A DNA stretch of 23,868 bases from Paratractidigestivibacter sp963611755. Its GTDB lineage: Bacteria > Actinomycetota > Coriobacteriia > Coriobacteriales > Atopobiaceae. The notes beneath the pieces are model-generated. The model was given only the letters and a program-made list of their open reading frames with translations, searched no databases and had not been told where the DNA came from. Position numbers and translations under genes: made by a program. The stretch is taken from assembly GCA_963611755.1 (NCBI GenBank), contig CAVDTK010000016.1, forward strand, positions 1 through 23,868, given 5' to 3'. Of this stretch, positions 7,220 to 15,204 are shown in pieces (the stretch's first letter is position 1; each line of letters begins with the position of its first letter).

Positions 7220-8407
7220 CTAGCGGGTCTGGCGCGGGGTCTTCTTGTGCTTAGAAACGATACCTAAAAGTGCTTGCGCGAACTCACCCAGATCCTGCTC
7301 GCTCACGCGCTCATCAAAAGAAATGCGCAGAGAGCCCAGGGCGCTCGTGCGGGGAATCCCCATGGCCGAGAGCACGTGGCTGGGGTCGAGCGAGCCGGAC
7401 GAGCAGGCAGAGCCCGCCGAGACCTCGAAGCCCAGCTGGTCGAGCTCCAGGATCATGGTCTCGGAATCGAGGCCGGGGACCATGACGCTCACGATGCCGG
7501 GCAGGCGATCTTGGCCCACGGTTGTGCTCACGGTGGGCACGATGCCGGTGTCAGTCGCGCAAAGCTCCTGGTAGAGGGCCTGCGCGCGTTGGGCGGTCGC
7601 CGCACGGGTGGACGAGACGTTCTTGGCGCACCAGGCGGCCGCCGCGGCGAACGCAAGGGCCCCACGGACGTCTTCTGTTCCCGGGCGCTTTCCGGCCTGC
7701 TGTCCGCCGCCGAAAAACATCGGCTGCAGCGGGGTACGGCCACGGATGGCAAGGGCGCCTATGCCCACGGGCCCTCCGATCTTGTGGGCCGCGATGCTCA
7801 CGGCGTCCGCGCCGGAAAGGTCGACCTCTACCCTGCCGAATGCCTGGACGGCGTCCGTGTGGAAGAAGGCCCCGGCCGCCTTAGTTGCACGCGCAAGATC
7901 TGCCACGGGCTGGATCACGCCCGTCTCGTTGTTGGCGGACATGACGGAGACAAGGGCGACGTCGGGGCCGAGAAGCTCCTGCAGCGTCGCGGCCGTCACC
8001 ATGCCGTCAGCCCCGGGGCGCGCCATGTCGACGCTAAACCCGGCACCGCGCAGAACGGAGGCCAGGTCAAGCACCGAGTCGTGCTCGATGGCAGAGATTA
8101 TCACGCGCTCGCGCTTGCGGCTGCGCGCTCGCGCCCCCTGGGCGATTCCCAAAACCGCCAGGTTGTTGCTCTCGGTGCCGCCCGACGTGAAAACGATATC
8201 GGCAGGCCTAAAGCCGTTGCCCAATGCGCGGGCGATGTCCGCGCGGGCGCCGTCGAGGGCGCGGGCCGCTTTTCTCCCCATCGTGTGCAGCGAGTTGGGG
8301 TTGGCCCCGGCGTACTCGCTTTGCTCATACACGACCAGGGCCTCCTTGGCGGCGTCGCGCAAGGGGGCGGAAGCGGCGTAGTCGAGATATACGGTTTTTT
8401 GAGGCAT
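7220..8407 (-). CDS. cysteine desulfurase, NifS/IscS class
   Basis: A 395-residue PLP-dependent enzyme that takes sulfur from L-cysteine to a persulfide for Fe-S clusters, tRNA thiolation or cofactors. The fold-type I pattern is complete: LDYAASAP at the N-terminus, TSGGTESNN, IEHDS (H109), ANNETG, HTDAVQ (D185), the PLP lysine in AAHKIGGP (K209), and the catalytic Cys in SAGSACSSGS (C335) on the flexible loop. The length is normal. It starts 6 bases after rpe. No scaffold (IscU/SufU), ThiI or MnmA gene is adjacent in this window, so which sulfur pathway it feeds cannot be told from context. Confidence 0.93.
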   Translation of the reverse strand: MPQKTVYLDYAASAPLRDAAKEALVVYEQSEYAGANPNSLHTMGRKAARALDGARADIARALGNGFRPADIVFTSGGTESNNLAVLGIAQGARARSRKRERVIISAIEHDSVLDLASVLRGAGFSVDMARPGADGMVTAATLQELLGPDVALVSVMSANNETGVIQPVADLARATKAAGAFFHTDAVQAFGRVEVDLSGADAVSIAAHKIGGPVGIGALAIRGRTPLQPMFFGGGQQAGKRPGTEDVRGALAFAAAAAWCAKNVSSTRAATAQRAQALYQELCATDTGIVPTVSTTVGQDRLPGIVSVMVPGLDSETMILELDQLGFEVSAGSACSSGSLDPSHVLSAMGIPRTSALGSLRISFDERVSEQDLGEFAQALLGIVSKHKKTPRQTR

Positions 8408-8413
8408 AGAGAC

Positions 8414-9091
8414 TTAGGCCCTCTTCACTAATCCGGAGTTGCCGGCCGCACGGATGTCGGCGATGGCCTGAGCACGGTCCGCAGCCTTGAAGATAGCGCT
8501 GCCGGCGACCAGGACGTTCGCGCCCGCGGAGCACACGTCGGCCGCGTTAGCTGCGGAGATACCGCCGTCGACCTCGATCATGGGGCTCACGCCGTGCTCG
8601 GCGCACATGCGAGAGAGCTTCTCGAGCTTGCCCAGCGAGCCGGGGATGAACTTCTGCCCGCCGAAACCGGGGTTCACGGTCATGATGAGGACCATGTCGA
8701 CGTCCTCGATGATAGCGTCGAGAGCCGAGACGGACGTGCCGGGGTTGATGGCCACGGAGGCCAGCGCGCCCTTCTCGCGAATGAGGTTGCACAGGCGGTT
8801 GGCGTGGTTGGTGGCCTCCATGTGGAAGGTCACGACGTCGGCGCCCGCCTCAAGGTAAAGCGGGACCATCTCGTCGGGGTTGGTGATCATGAGGTGAACG
8901 TCCACCGGCACGTCAGTCGTGCGCTTGACGGCCTTCAGGATGTCGAGGCCAAAGGTGAGGTTGGGGACAAAATGCCCGTCCATCACGTCGTAGTGGATGT
9001 AATCCGAGGTCGCGATGGAATCGAGCTCGCGATCAAGGCATGCGAAGTCCGCCGAAAGCACGGAAGGTGCAATGCGTACCTGGTCAAGCAT
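8414..9091 (-). CDS. rpe: ribulose-phosphate 3-epimerase
   Basis: A 225-residue TIM-barrel enzyme interconverting ribulose-5-phosphate and xylulose-5-phosphate in the pentose phosphate pathway. It shows IAPSVLSADF at the start, the metal-site motif H33-Y-D35-V-M-D-G-H-F-V-P-N, DVHLMI, NPGFGGQKFIP, and EVDGGI near residue 177. ATG 9091 is preferred over the upstream in-frame ATG 9154. It restores the usual family length, has a GGGGAG ribosome-binding site eight bases upstream, and starts one base after the gpsA stop (TAACATG). Tight packing with gpsA and the desulfurase indicates one operon. Confidence 0.95.
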   Translation of the reverse strand: MLDQVRIAPSVLSADFACLDRELDSIATSDYIHYDVMDGHFVPNLTFGLDILKAVKRTTDVPVDVHLMITNPDEMVPLYLEAGADVVTFHMEATNHANRLCNLIREKGALASVAINPGTSVSALDAIIEDVDMVLIMTVNPGFGGQKFIPGSLGKLEKLSRMCAEHGVSPMIEVDGGISAANAADVCSAGANVLVAGSAIFKAADRAQAIADIRAAGNSGLVKRA

Positions 9092-9092
9092 G

Positions 9093-10133
9093 TTATTCTC
9101 CCCTCTGGCCCTCATTGGCCATGCCATAGAATTCCTCACGAGGTAATCTACCAAGGAGCCCGTCCTTGGCGCTCTGGATATCGATGCCGTTCAAAAGAAC
9201 ATCATGAACCGCGCGCGTGATGGGTACCTCTATGCCGCGCTCCTGCGCAAGCTCAAGGATGCTCACGGCGGCGCGGGCACCCTCGACGACCATCCCGGTA
9301 CGGGCCTCGTAGGCCTCAAGGGACTCGCCGGCGACGATCGCCTCGCCAAAGGTGCGGTTCCTCGAGTGCTCGGACGTGCAGGTGGCCACGAGGTCGCCCA
9401 TTCCGGCAAGGCCCATCGGCGTGAGCGGAGAGCCGCCCAAGGCAGCCGACACGCGGCTGATCTCGGCGATTCCGCGGGTCATGAGAACGGCCAGCGTGTT
9501 GTCGCCGGCGCCCAGGCCCGCAGCCACGCCGCACGCGATGGCGATGACGTTTTTCACGGTGCCACAGACCTCGACGCCGCAGACGTCGTCGCTCTTGTAG
9601 ACGCGGAAGGCCGGGCTTGTGGCAAGGTCAGCAAACAGTTGGGCGCATTCGGGGTTGCTCGCGGCGCAGACCGCCGCGGAGACCTGGCCTTTGCAGATCT
9701 CCTCCGCATGGTTGGGGCCGGAAAGGACCGCCAGGCGATCCGGGTTTCCCAGCTCATCTGCGGCGACGTCCAGCATGAGCTTATGGCTGCCCGGCTCCAT
9801 GCCCTTGGTAAGGACAAGCACCGGGACCTTGGCCCCAAGATGCGCGGCCAATGAGGCGCAGGTAGAGCGCAGGTAATTGGAAGGCAGGGCCAAAACGACG
9901 GCCTCGGCGCCATCGGTTGCCTGGGCAAAATCCGAGGTGGCCGTGACGTTTTCCGGCACCTGGTAGTCGCGCAGGTGCACGGGGTTCTTGTGCTTTGCGT
10001 TGACGGCTTCGGCGGTCGACTCGCGGCGGCACCACAGGACGACCTGCTCGGCGTTGCGTGCCGCAAGCCCCGCGAAGGCCGTGCCCCAGGAGCCGGAGCC
10101 TATGACGGCGACCTTGCCCAGCTGGCTACTCAC
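9093..10133 (-). CDS. gpsA: NAD(P)+-dependent glycerol-3-phosphate dehydrogenase
   Basis: A 346-residue enzyme reducing dihydroxyacetone phosphate to sn-glycerol-3-phosphate for phospholipid synthesis. The N-terminal Rossmann motif is VIGSGSWGTAF. The catalytic Lys lies in GTVKNVIAIACG, and the C-terminal domain shows GLAGMGDLVATCTS and SRNRTFGE. The start is GTG 10133; the upstream ATG 10253 would add 40 Arg/Thr/Ser-rich residues that are read from plsY in another frame. GAGGAGAAGG lies just upstream of the GTG, inside the 3' end of plsY, which overlaps gpsA by 8 bases. Its pairing with plsY places G3P supply directly with the first acylation step. Confidence 0.95.
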   Translation of the reverse strand: MSSQLGKVAVIGSGSWGTAFAGLAARNAEQVVLWCRRESTAEAVNAKHKNPVHLRDYQVPENVTATSDFAQATDGAEAVVLALPSNYLRSTCASLAAHLGAKVPVLVLTKGMEPGSHKLMLDVAADELGNPDRLAVLSGPNHAEEICKGQVSAAVCAASNPECAQLFADLATSPAFRVYKSDDVCGVEVCGTVKNVIAIACGVAAGLGAGDNTLAVLMTRGIAEISRVSAALGGSPLTPMGLAGMGDLVATCTSEHSRNRTFGEAIVAGESLEAYEARTGMVVEGARAAVSILELAQERGIEVPITRAVHDVLLNGIDIQSAKDGLLGRLPREEFYGMANEGQRGE

Positions 10134-10821
10134 GGCCGTCCTTCTCCTCGTTCTTCTCGTCCGCTTCGTCCTTCTCGGCGTGGTGGAACGCGAATTTGCT
10201 CTCGGTCCCAGCCAAAAGCTTCTTGATGTTGGCACGGTGCGCCCAGACCACAACCACGGCCACGGCCGCGATCGGGATCACGCTCACCAGCGGGAAGCCC
10301 CAGACCACGCACCAGATAGGAAGCGAGACCGCGGCGCAGACCGAGCCCAACGACACGTAGCGCGAAGGCACCGCGAAGGCGACAAAGACGACGAGAAGCC
10401 CCAGCGCCACGGGCCACCACAGGCCTAACGCGGCGCCAAAGCCCACGGCGATCCCCTTTCCGCCATGGAAGTGCAGGTACGGCGAGAAGACGTGGCCAAA
10501 GATGCAGGCCATGTAGACGACCGACATCGCGGTGCCGAAAAGCGTCGTGTGCGAAAGGGCGCTCATGTCGCCGCCAAAGCAGATCGCGGCAAGGGCAAAG
10601 CGCGCGACGAGCATGCACACCAGGCCCTTGCCCAGGTCGCACAGAAGCGTGAGGATCGCGGCCTTCTTGCCCACGTTTCTGGCCACGTTGGTCGTGCCGA
10701 TGTTGCCAGAGCCCACCTTGCGCACGTCGATGTGCGCCTCGGAGCTGGCGATCAGCAGACCAAATGGGATCCCGCAGACCAGAAATGAAAGTATCGCCGC
10801 GACGGCGGTCGCAAGAATCAC
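10126..10821 (-). CDS. plsY: acyl-phosphate:glycerol-3-phosphate acyltransferase
   Basis: A 231-residue integral membrane enzyme that transfers the acyl group of acyl-phosphate to G3P, giving lysophosphatidic acid. There are about five to six hydrophobic segments. Family motifs are VGSGNIGTTNVAR after the first segment and HGGKGIAVGFG in the middle. The last ~25 residues are a charged Glu/Asp/Lys tail (ending EKNEEKDGRE) beyond the usual family core, whose codons also supply the gpsA ribosome-binding site. The start is GTG 10821, overlapping the der stop as TAGTG, with AGAAGGA upstream. The acyl-phosphate-making enzyme PlsX is not in the window. Confidence 0.93.
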   Translation of the reverse strand: MILATAVAAILSFLVCGIPFGLLIASSEAHIDVRKVGSGNIGTTNVARNVGKKAAILTLLCDLGKGLVCMLVARFALAAICFGGDMSALSHTTLFGTAMSVVYMACIFGHVFSPYLHFHGGKGIAVGFGAALGLWWPVALGLLVVFVAFAVPSRYVSLGSVCAAVSLPIWCVVWGFPLVSVIPIAAVAVVVVWAHRANIKKLLAGTESKFAFHHAEKDEADEKNEEKDGRE

Positions 10822-12152
10822 TATCGGTCGTCCTTCTCGTTCTTAAGACGGAACTTCATGCGGATCGGCGTGCCCTTGAGGTCAAAGCGGGCGCGCAGGC
10901 GATTCTCAATAAAGTGCTGGTAGTTGTCGTCTGCCAGGTCGGGTGCGTTGCACCAGAACGAGAAGACCGGCGGCTTGGTGCCGGTCTGGGTGGCGTACTG
11001 GAGCTTCAGGCGGCGGCCCTTCTCGGAGCGGGTGTGGCCGCCCTCGCGGATCTGCTGGAGCAGGTCGTTGAGCTCGGAGGTCCTGATCTCGCGGGCGCGC
11101 GCCTCGGCGGCGTCGACGGCGAGCTTCAAGACCTTGTCGGTGGCACGGCCGGTCAAAGCCGAGATGTTGATCCAGGGGATCCACGGCGCGAAGGACAGAC
11201 GCTTCTCGATGGAAGAGACCACGTCGTCGCGCTGTTGGTCGGTGGTGATCATGTCCCACTTGTTGATGAGGACCACGATGGCGCAGCCGCGCTCGACGGC
11301 CATGTTGGCGACCTTCTGGTCCTGCTCGGTCATGCCCACGGTGGCGTCGACCACAAGCAGGCAGACGTCGGAGCGGTCGATGGCCTGAAGGCCGCGGACC
11401 AGGCTGTAGTACTCGACGTCCTCGTGCACCTGGCTCTTCTTGCGCATGCCGGCGGTGTCGACGAGCTTGATCTTCTGGCCCTGCCACTCGATCATCGTGT
11501 CGATGGCGTCGCGCGTGGTGCCGGCCACGTCAGAGACGATGGAGCGCTTCTTGTTGGCCAGGCGGTTGGCCAAAGACGACTTGCCCGCGTTGGGTCGGCC
11601 CACGATGGCCAGGGACAAAACGCCCTCGTCCTCGTCGATGCCGTCGTCCTCGGGCAGGGCCTCGACGATAAGGTCGAGCAGGTCGCCGGTGCCGTGGCCG
11701 TGGGTGGCCGAGATAGGTCGGGGCTCGCCGCAGCCCAGGGAATAGAAATCCCACAGGTTGTCGTTTTCCTTGGCGGGGTTGTCCTTCTTGTTAACGACGA
11801 GAAAAACGGGCTTGTCGACCTTGCGAACGATGCGCGCGACCTCCTCGTCCTCATCGGTGATGCCCACCGAGCCGTCGACCACGAAGACGATGACGTCGGC
11901 CTCCTGGCAGGCGATGATGGCCTGCTCGCGGATGCGCGGGGCAAAGACGTCCTTGGACTTGATGGACTCGATGCCGCCGGTGTCGATAAGGGTGAAGACG
12001 CGGCCGTTCCAATCGGTGCTGTGATAGGAACGGTCGCGGGTGACGCCGCGGGACTCGTGGACGATGGCCTCGCGGCACTCGCAGATGCGGTTGACGAGCG
12101 TAGACTTGCCGACGTTAGGACGGCCGACAACAGCTACGACAGGCTTAGACAT
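10821..12152 (-). CDS. der: ribosome-associated GTPase Der (EngA)
   Basis: A 443-residue tandem GTPase required for 50S subunit maturation. Domain 1 has GRPNVGKST (about 10-18), DTGG and NKKD. Domain 2 has GRPNAGKSS, DTAGMR, NKWD and ISALTG. The C-terminal KH-like domain ends KNEKDDR. The ATG has AAGGAGA six bases upstream. A 64-bp gap and an extended -10 element separate it from the DUF512 gene, so der may start a transcript carrying plsY, gpsA and rpe. Its last codons contain GAGAAGGA, which serves plsY. Confidence 0.97.
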   Translation of the reverse strand: MSKPVVAVVGRPNVGKSTLVNRICECREAIVHESRGVTRDRSYHSTDWNGRVFTLIDTGGIESIKSKDVFAPRIREQAIIACQEADVIVFVVDGSVGITDEDEEVARIVRKVDKPVFLVVNKKDNPAKENDNLWDFYSLGCGEPRPISATHGHGTGDLLDLIVEALPEDDGIDEDEGVLSLAIVGRPNAGKSSLANRLANKKRSIVSDVAGTTRDAIDTMIEWQGQKIKLVDTAGMRKKSQVHEDVEYYSLVRGLQAIDRSDVCLLVVDATVGMTEQDQKVANMAVERGCAIVVLINKWDMITTDQQRDDVVSSIEKRLSFAPWIPWINISALTGRATDKVLKLAVDAAEARAREIRTSELNDLLQQIREGGHTRSEKGRRLKLQYATQTGTKPPVFSFWCNAPDLADDNYQHFIENRLRARFDLKGTPIRMKFRLKNEKDDR

Positions 12153-12184
12153 AGCTTCTCCTTGCTAATAGACATACGTAAGAA

Positions 12185-12211
12185 ATCATACCAGGTCTAT
12201 CGGCAGGTTCA
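12185..12211 (-). promoter_or_regulatory. possible promoter upstream of der
   Basis: On the minus strand TATGAT (12185-12190) is preceded directly by TGG, giving an extended -10. CTGAAC is a poor -35 about 16 bases further upstream. Predicted transcription starts about 25 bases before the der ATG. Motif evidence only; it lies in the 64-bp gap after the DUF512 gene. Confidence 0.4.
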
Positions 12212-12216
12212 GGAGC

Positions 12217-13596
12217 TTAAGCCAAGGCCTCCACGAGACAATCCAAGAGCTTGCCGGGGCTGGGCTCGCTGATGAGGCCCCGGCCTCCCCTCTCGGCGAT
12301 GACCTCGAGGATGTGTGACTTCTTATCGCCGTCCAAGGTCACGTCGTCGAAGTTGAACATCACCTCGGGCAGCACGACCAGCGTGTTTCTCAGGTCTTCC
12401 GAAAGCTGCCCCAAAAGGTCCTCGCTCACGATGAGGCCGGTCACGTTGACGTCGCCGCCAAAGTAGTCGTTGCGGATGGCCTGGACAAGGATGCGCCCGG
12501 CGGGAGACGCCGAGTCGGCAAAGACCCGGATGGTCTTCTCGGCGGCCTCTCCGCAGACGAGAAGGACGCGCATGCTGCGCTCGACCAGGGTATTCTCGAC
12601 AAAATGGCACTCGTCGGCGCGCTCTGAGACCACAAGGGCGCTCTCGTCGAGGAAGCTCCGGAGCATGCCGATACCGTCGTAGAACTGCGGGTAGCCGTCG
12701 TAGGTCTCGGCGGGAGGCACCGGCAGGTCGGCGTCGACGTAGAACTCGTCGGAGAGCTGGAAGCGCGTGATGCCCAGGGTCTCGCGGGCACGCGCCTGGT
12801 AGGGCTCGATCAGGCGCACGACGGCGCGGCTCGCCTCGATGTCGTCCGAGAAGCTGCGGTCAAAGCGCTTGGAGTGCTTGGTGTAGCCCATGGGCACGAT
12901 GGCCAGGCTCGTGACCTCGTTGTGGGCCTCGACCCAGTCGAGGGTGGCGTGGAGCTCGTCGCCGTCGTTTAGGCCGGGGCACAAGACGATCTGCGCGTGG
13001 ACCTCGATGCCGGCCGCGCACAGGCGCTCCAAGACTTCGACGCCGCGGGCGGCATGGGGGCCGATCATCTTGCGGCGGACCTCGGGCGTGATGGCGTGGA
13101 TCGACACGTTCATGGGATAGAGGCCGTGCGTGATGATGCGCTCGACGTCGTCGTCCTTCACGTTGGTCAAGGTCACGAAGTTGCCCTGTAAAAACGAGAG
13201 GCGGTAGTCGTCGTCGCGCAGGGTAAGGGTGGCGCGGGCCTCTTTGGGAAGCATCGCCATGAAGCAGAAGACGCAGCCGTTCACGCAGGTCTGGATGCCG
13301 TCGAAGAGGACGTCGGTGAACTCGATGCCCCAGTCCTCGCCGGGCTCGCGCCACAGCTCGCAGCTCGCGGTCGTCTGGTCGCGGGGGTCGAAGACCTCAA
13401 GCTCGCACCAGCCGCCGTCGGCCTCCCAGCGCCAGTCGATGATGTCGCGCGGAGCCTTGCCGTTGACCGTGACGATCCGCATACCGGGCTCGATGCCGGC
13501 CTCCCAGGCAGGGCTTTCCTCCTCCACCTTGGCAACCCATGCACCGATGACCTGCTCTTTTGTTGAGGCGTAGTCGGCTCGCTTCTGCTCTGCCAT
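12217..13596 (-). CDS. DUF512 radical SAM-like protein with N-terminal PDZ domain
   Basis: A 459-residue protein. A short PDZ-like domain (about 15-60; AGIEPGMRIVTVNG) is followed by a radical SAM-like core with C104-x3-C108-x2-C111 and SIHAITPEVRRKMIG, then the DUF512 C-terminal region. This family is widespread in Clostridia and Actinomycetota, typically beside der. Its substrate is unknown; a link to ribosome assembly is suggested only by neighbourhood. Its ATG overlaps the ispH stop by one base (TAATG). The gene is full length compared with the family. Confidence 0.88.
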   Translation of the reverse strand: MAEQKRADYASTKEQVIGAWVAKVEEESPAWEAGIEPGMRIVTVNGKAPRDIIDWRWEADGGWCELEVFDPRDQTTASCELWREPGEDWGIEFTDVLFDGIQTCVNGCVFCFMAMLPKEARATLTLRDDDYRLSFLQGNFVTLTNVKDDDVERIITHGLYPMNVSIHAITPEVRRKMIGPHAARGVEVLERLCAAGIEVHAQIVLCPGLNDGDELHATLDWVEAHNEVTSLAIVPMGYTKHSKRFDRSFSDDIEASRAVVRLIEPYQARARETLGITRFQLSDEFYVDADLPVPPAETYDGYPQFYDGIGMLRSFLDESALVVSERADECHFVENTLVERSMRVLLVCGEAAEKTIRVFADSASPAGRILVQAIRNDYFGGDVNVTGLIVSEDLLGQLSEDLRNTLVVLPEVMFNFDDVTLDGDKKSHILEVIAERGGRGLISEPSPGKLLDCLVEALA

Positions 13597-14444
13597 TAGA
13601 TGGCGGCCCCCGCGATGCCCTGGATGGCCGAGCAGACCGCCTCGATGTGGCTAGCGGGCGTGCTGGCGCCGGCCGTGACGCCGATAAGGTCCGCGCCGTC
13701 AAACCACGCGGGATCGAGCTCGTCGGCGGCCTCGATGTGGTGGGTCTTGGGGCAAAGCTCGCGCGAGATCTCGGCCAGGCGCGTCGTGTTCGCCGAGATG
13801 CGCCCGCCGATGACGACCATCACGTCGGCTCGCTCGGCCAGCTCGGCGCAGGCCTTCTGGTGACCGCTCGTGGCCTCGCAGATCGTGTTGACCACGCGGA
13901 CCTCCTCGGCGCGGCCGAGAAGCGCTGCGACGACCTTCTCGAGGTTCGCGCGCGACTGTGTGGTCTGCACCACTACGCCGATCTTCTTGCACTCGGGCAG
14001 GGCCAGGGCCTCGCCGGCCGAGCCCACCACGACGGCGCCCGGGGCATGGGGCAGCGTGGCCTCGACCTCAGGGTGGCCCTTCTCGCCCACAACGACTACC
14101 TGATAGCCCTCGTTGTGCAAACGAGCCGCAGCTAGATGGACCTTTTTCACGAAGGGGCAGGTGGCATCAAGGACCTTACGGCAGACGCTCTTGGCAAAGT
14201 CCTGCTCGTCGGGCGTGACGCCGTGCGTGCGCAGCAGCAAGGTGTCGCCGGCGGCGTCCGCGGCGTTCTCGACCACGGTCACGCCCTTGTCGGCCAGCTC
14301 GGCCACGACGCGCGGGTTGTGGATCAAGGGCCCCAGGGTATGCACGGGCACGGCCGAGCTTTGGGCCGCTGCCTCGACCATCTGCAGGGCGCGCTCGACG
14401 CCGTAGCAGGCGCCGGCCTCGCGGGCGATCTCTACCTTTGCCAC
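13596..14444 (-). CDS. ispH: 4-hydroxy-3-methylbut-2-enyl diphosphate reductase
   Basis: A 282-residue [4Fe-4S] enzyme catalysing the last step of the MEP isoprenoid pathway (HMBPP to IPP/DMAPP). The three cluster cysteines are C13 (GACYGVERA), C96 (ATCPFVKK) and C189 (NTICEATSG). Conserved H42, H74, H124 and the catalytic E126 (GEKGHPEVE) are present, as is the TTQS loop. The start is GTG 14444; an upstream in-frame ATG at 14567 would add 41 residues without homology. TAGTG overlaps the acyltransferase stop, with GGAGG six bases before the GTG. This indicates the MEP rather than the mevalonate route in this organism. Confidence 0.96.
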   Translation of the reverse strand: MAKVEIAREAGACYGVERALQMVEAAAQSSAVPVHTLGPLIHNPRVVAELADKGVTVVENAADAAGDTLLLRTHGVTPDEQDFAKSVCRKVLDATCPFVKKVHLAAARLHNEGYQVVVVGEKGHPEVEATLPHAPGAVVVGSAGEALALPECKKIGVVVQTTQSRANLEKVVAALLGRAEEVRVVNTICEATSGHQKACAELAERADVMVVIGGRISANTTRLAEISRELCPKTHHIEAADELDPAWFDGADLIGVTAGASTPASHIEAVCSAIQGIAGAAI

Positions 14445-15190
14445 TAGTCCTCCAAAGCTGGGAATTCTTTGCGAAGCGCGTCTCGCAGCGAGAAGACCTC
14501 GCGCATGCCGCGCTCCTCCATCTCGGCGAGCTGCTCTTTCTTCTTTCCGGCGGAAAGCGACGACCACTCGATGGGGTCGGCGACGTCCAGCATAACGTGC
14601 TTACGCGGGTGGAGCTTGCGCGCGCCCACGATGGCGCAGGGCTGCACCGGCGCCTTGGCGAGCTGGGCGATAAGCGCGTAGCCTCCGTGCACCTCGGAGT
14701 CCTCGTCACGCTTGACGCGGGTGCCCTCGGGATAGATCAACAGGCACTCGCCGCGCTGCAAGGCCGCGCGTGCGCGGCGGATGGCCTTCATGTCGGCCGT
14801 GCCGCGCTCGACGGGGATGCCGCCCACGCGCGAGAAAAGCCAGGTAGCGATGCCAATCTTATCGAACTCGCTCTTGTAGATGATGCGGGTGCGAAGCCCT
14901 AAGCGCCACAACGTCACCACCATGATCACGGGCTCGAGCATCGACTCGTGGTTCTGGATGATGACGCGGCCGCGAGAGTCCGCCGCGAGCTTCTCGGCGT
15001 TTCTCACCTTCCACGGCCACAGGAGCTTGGTGAACAAATGGCAGGCAGCGACCACAATCTCCATCAGGACGCGCGCGGTCCAGGGGAAGTCGCGCATGCC
15101 GGTGTCGTAGTAGTCGTCGTAGGTATTGCCTGCGAACGCCTTGAGCTTCTTGGGGGCCTTCTTCTCTTTGGGCTCTTTTGTCTCTGCCAC
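14444..15190 (-). CDS. PlsC-like 1-acyl-glycerol-3-phosphate acyltransferase
   Basis: A 248-residue LPLAT-family protein. The order of motifs is right for acylation of lysophosphatidic acid to phosphatidic acid: NHESMLE (block I), GGIPVERG (block II), YPEGTRVK (block III, E155) and APVQPCAIVGA (block IV). Block I is normally H-x4-D; here it is H81-x4-E86, a conservative but unusual change of the catalytic dyad. A hydrophobic stretch at about 42-60 suggests membrane association. The N-terminus is Lys-rich. The start is GTG 15190 with AGAGAGGT upstream, 14 bases after the cmk stop. With GpsA and PlsY in the same block, a PA-synthesis role is likely, though a different lysolipid substrate is possible. 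Confidence 0.88.
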   Translation of the reverse strand: MAETKEPKEKKAPKKLKAFAGNTYDDYYDTGMRDFPWTARVLMEIVVAACHLFTKLLWPWKVRNAEKLAADSRGRVIIQNHESMLEPVIMVVTLWRLGLRTRIIYKSEFDKIGIATWLFSRVGGIPVERGTADMKAIRRARAALQRGECLLIYPEGTRVKRDEDSEVHGGYALIAQLAKAPVQPCAIVGARKLHPRKHVMLDVADPIEWSSLSAGKKKEQLAEMEERGMREVFSLRDALRKEFPALED

Positions 15191-15204
15191 GGTCGCGTAC
15201 CTCT

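Noticed and set aside
9092..9154. Upstream in-frame starts for rpe, and likewise for coaBC (6521), gpsA (10253), ispH (14567) and the small membrane protein (19533)
   Set aside because: The extensions have no homology, overlap neighbouring genes, and lack the better ribosome-binding sites seen at the shorter starts.
10764..12272. A 502-codon plus-strand frame across der
   Set aside because: Shadow frame; Der GTPase motifs are complete on the minus strand. The same reasoning applies to the long plus frames at 7274-8431 and 20465-21661.
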